Source of the DNA: an uncultured Opitutia bacterium
GTDB taxonomy: Bacteria > Verrucomicrobiota > Verrucomicrobiia > Opitutales > UBA953
Direction of reading: 5' to 3'
Assembly (NCBI GenBank): GCA_903882335.1
Contig: CAIRWP010000042.1
Span: 1 to 7,812 of the forward strand
DNA: 7,812 bases
The notes under the pieces were generated by a model that did no database searches, was not told where the DNA came from, and saw nothing but the letters and a program-made list of their open reading frames with translations. The stretch's first letter is position 1; each line of letters begins with the position of its first letter. The position numbers and the translations under genes were made by a program. This document shows positions 6,722-7,812 of the stretch, piece after piece.

Positions 6722-7812
6722 ATGGCGCCTCCGAACCCGCTCGAACTACTCAAGCAAGCCCTCGCCACCGCAGCCAAGGGCGATGTGGCCGCGACGAAGG
6801 CCGACTTCGACAAGGCGATGAAGGCCGCCGAGTTCGGCGATGGCGGCACGCTCGACCACGTCATGCACGCCTACGCGACCTACCTGCGCGCGCAGCGGGA
6901 GTTCCCGAAGGCAATCCAGCTGCAGCGGATGCGGCTAGACATGCGCCGCCTCGCGGGGCGCGACCGTCCCGGCCTGATCGTCGACGCCTTGCTGGACCTG
7001 GTAATCACCTTGCGCGGCGCCGGCGAGAACCTCGAGGCCGAGGCACTGCTGTACGAGGCGATCGGTCTCGCCGAGTCGGCCCCGATGCCGGGCGCCCTGC
7101 TGGCCAACGCGCTGACCTACCTGAGCATGCATCACCTCGAGCGTAAGGAGTTCGCCAAGGAGCTCGCCCTGCTCGAACGGGCGGTGAAGGCGCGCGAAGC
7201 CGACCCCGACTGTCCGCCCGGCGAACTCGCGATGGCCCGCGACCACGCCGCCAAGGCCTGCCTGCGGACCAAGGATTTCGCCCGCGCCCGCGCCCTGCTG
7301 GCGCAGGCCCTGCCGGTGCTGGAAACCGTGCCGCAGCTCGCCGGCGATCCCAACATCCCCCAAGGCTGGCTGGCCTTGGCCACGCTTTGCGCTGAGCAGG
7401 GCGACCTGCCCGCAGCCTCCCAGCATGCGCGTCAGGCCTTCGAGCGCGCCCGCGCGCTGGCCGGCAAACTGCCGCAGGCGCCTCAGGAATTCCACACGTT
7501 CGTCCTGCAGACGGCCCATCAGGCGGCGACTTACGCCGCGATGGAACGGCGCACCGAGGACGCCGCGCACCTCACCTGGGAAGCCCATGAATACGCCAAG
7601 GCGAACTTCGCGGGCAACCCCCTGCCCGCCCTGGAGACGCTACAAATCCACCTCAACTTCGTGATCGGCGGCGGCGAGTTCGCCAAGGCCGAGCCGCTGA
7701 TGCGCCAGGTGGTGGCGGGCAAGATGATGCTGCTCGGTGAGGACCACCTCAACCTCAGCGCCCCGCTCAACAACCTCGGCTACGTGCTGATGAACCTCGG
7801 CAAGGACGCCGA
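6722..7812 (+). CDS. Tetratricopeptide-repeat (TPR) protein, C-terminus outside window
   Basis: The frame is open for 363 codons to the window edge. The protein starts MAPPNPLELLKQALATAAKG and has no signal peptide or membrane segment, so it is probably cytoplasmic. It is almost wholly alpha-helical with repeated ~34-residue helix pairs of the TPR type: a small residue, then Ala/Leu-rich helices, then FxKAxxLxxxA. Examples are YATYLRAQREFPKAIQLQRM, YLSMHHLERKEFAKELALLE, TKDFARARALLAQALPVLE, LCAEQGDLPAASQHARQAFE and GGGEFAKAEPLMRQVV. The last visible unit, LGEDHLNLSAPLNNLGYVLM, resembles kinesin-light-chain-like TPRs, where longer intervals carry a GxDHxxL element. TPR arrays mediate protein-protein contacts; no effector domain is visible. 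The ATG at 6722 has no Shine-Dalgarno sequence, but no in-frame start lies closer upstream. It is separated from the cytochrome operon by 59 bases and may not belong to it. Confidence 0.85.
   Translation, partial: MAPPNPLELLKQALATAAKGDVAATKADFDKAMKAAEFGDGGTLDHVMHAYATYLRAQREFPKAIQLQRMRLDMRRLAGRDRPGLIVDALLDLVITLRGAGENLEAEALLYEAIGLAESAPMPGALLANALTYLSMHHLERKEFAKELALLERAVKAREADPDCPPGELAMARDHAAKACLRTKDFARARALLAQALPVLETVPQLAGDPNIPQGWLALATLCAEQGDLPAASQHARQAFERARALAGKLPQAPQEFHTFVLQTAHQAATYAAMERRTEDAAHLTWEAHEYAKANFAGNPLPALETLQIHLNFVIGGGEFAKAEPLMRQVVAGKMMLLGEDHLNLSAPLNNLGYVLMNLGKDA

Noticed and set aside
6935..7588. Minus-strand open frame (217 codons) opposite the TPR gene
   Set aside because: The plus frame shows regular TPR periodicity; the minus product is Gly/Gln/Arg-rich and looks like the mirror of Ala/Leu-rich helices.

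Overview
The window is GC-rich and densely coding, with no RNA gene, CRISPR array or insertion sequence that I can see. The organism is most likely a member of the PVC group, probably a Verrucomicrobiota (Opitutae-like) bacterium and less likely a planctomycete. This rests on gene content: an exported formylglycine sulfatase, a secreted multihaem cytochrome carrying a PA14 domain, a secreted beta-propeller protein and a ThuA-domain lipoprotein. It also fits that four of the five starts lack a recognisable Shine-Dalgarno sequence. The taxonomic call is inference and was not tested by a search.

Layout: positions 1-1289 (minus strand) hold the N-terminal ~429 residues of an exported S1-type sulfatase whose C-terminus lies outside the window. 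A 129-base divergent intergenic region (1290-1418) with an AT-rich core follows. On the plus strand there is a tight three-gene cluster: a 907-residue five-haem c-type cytochrome with an embedded PA14-like domain (1419-4142), a 495-residue secreted beta-propeller protein (4136-5623, overlapping by 7 bases), and a 342-residue ThuA-like lipoprotein (5634-6662, 10 bases downstream). After a 59-base gap with two small GC-rich hairpins, a TPR protein with no export signal begins at 6722 and runs off the end.

How they may work together: all four genes from 1 to 6662 encode proteins with export signals, so the cluster looks like an envelope or periplasmic system. The sulfatase would remove sulfate from a glycan or other sulfate ester. 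The PA14 domain and propeller could bind carbohydrate, and the haems could carry electrons away from an oxidation. ThuA-like proteins are linked in other bacteria to (keto-)disaccharide metabolism. An oxidative route for a sulfated glycan or glycoside is therefore a reasonable hypothesis, but no gene here is a recognisable sugar dehydrogenase and the substrate cannot be read from the sequence. The TPR protein is probably a separate cytoplasmic function.
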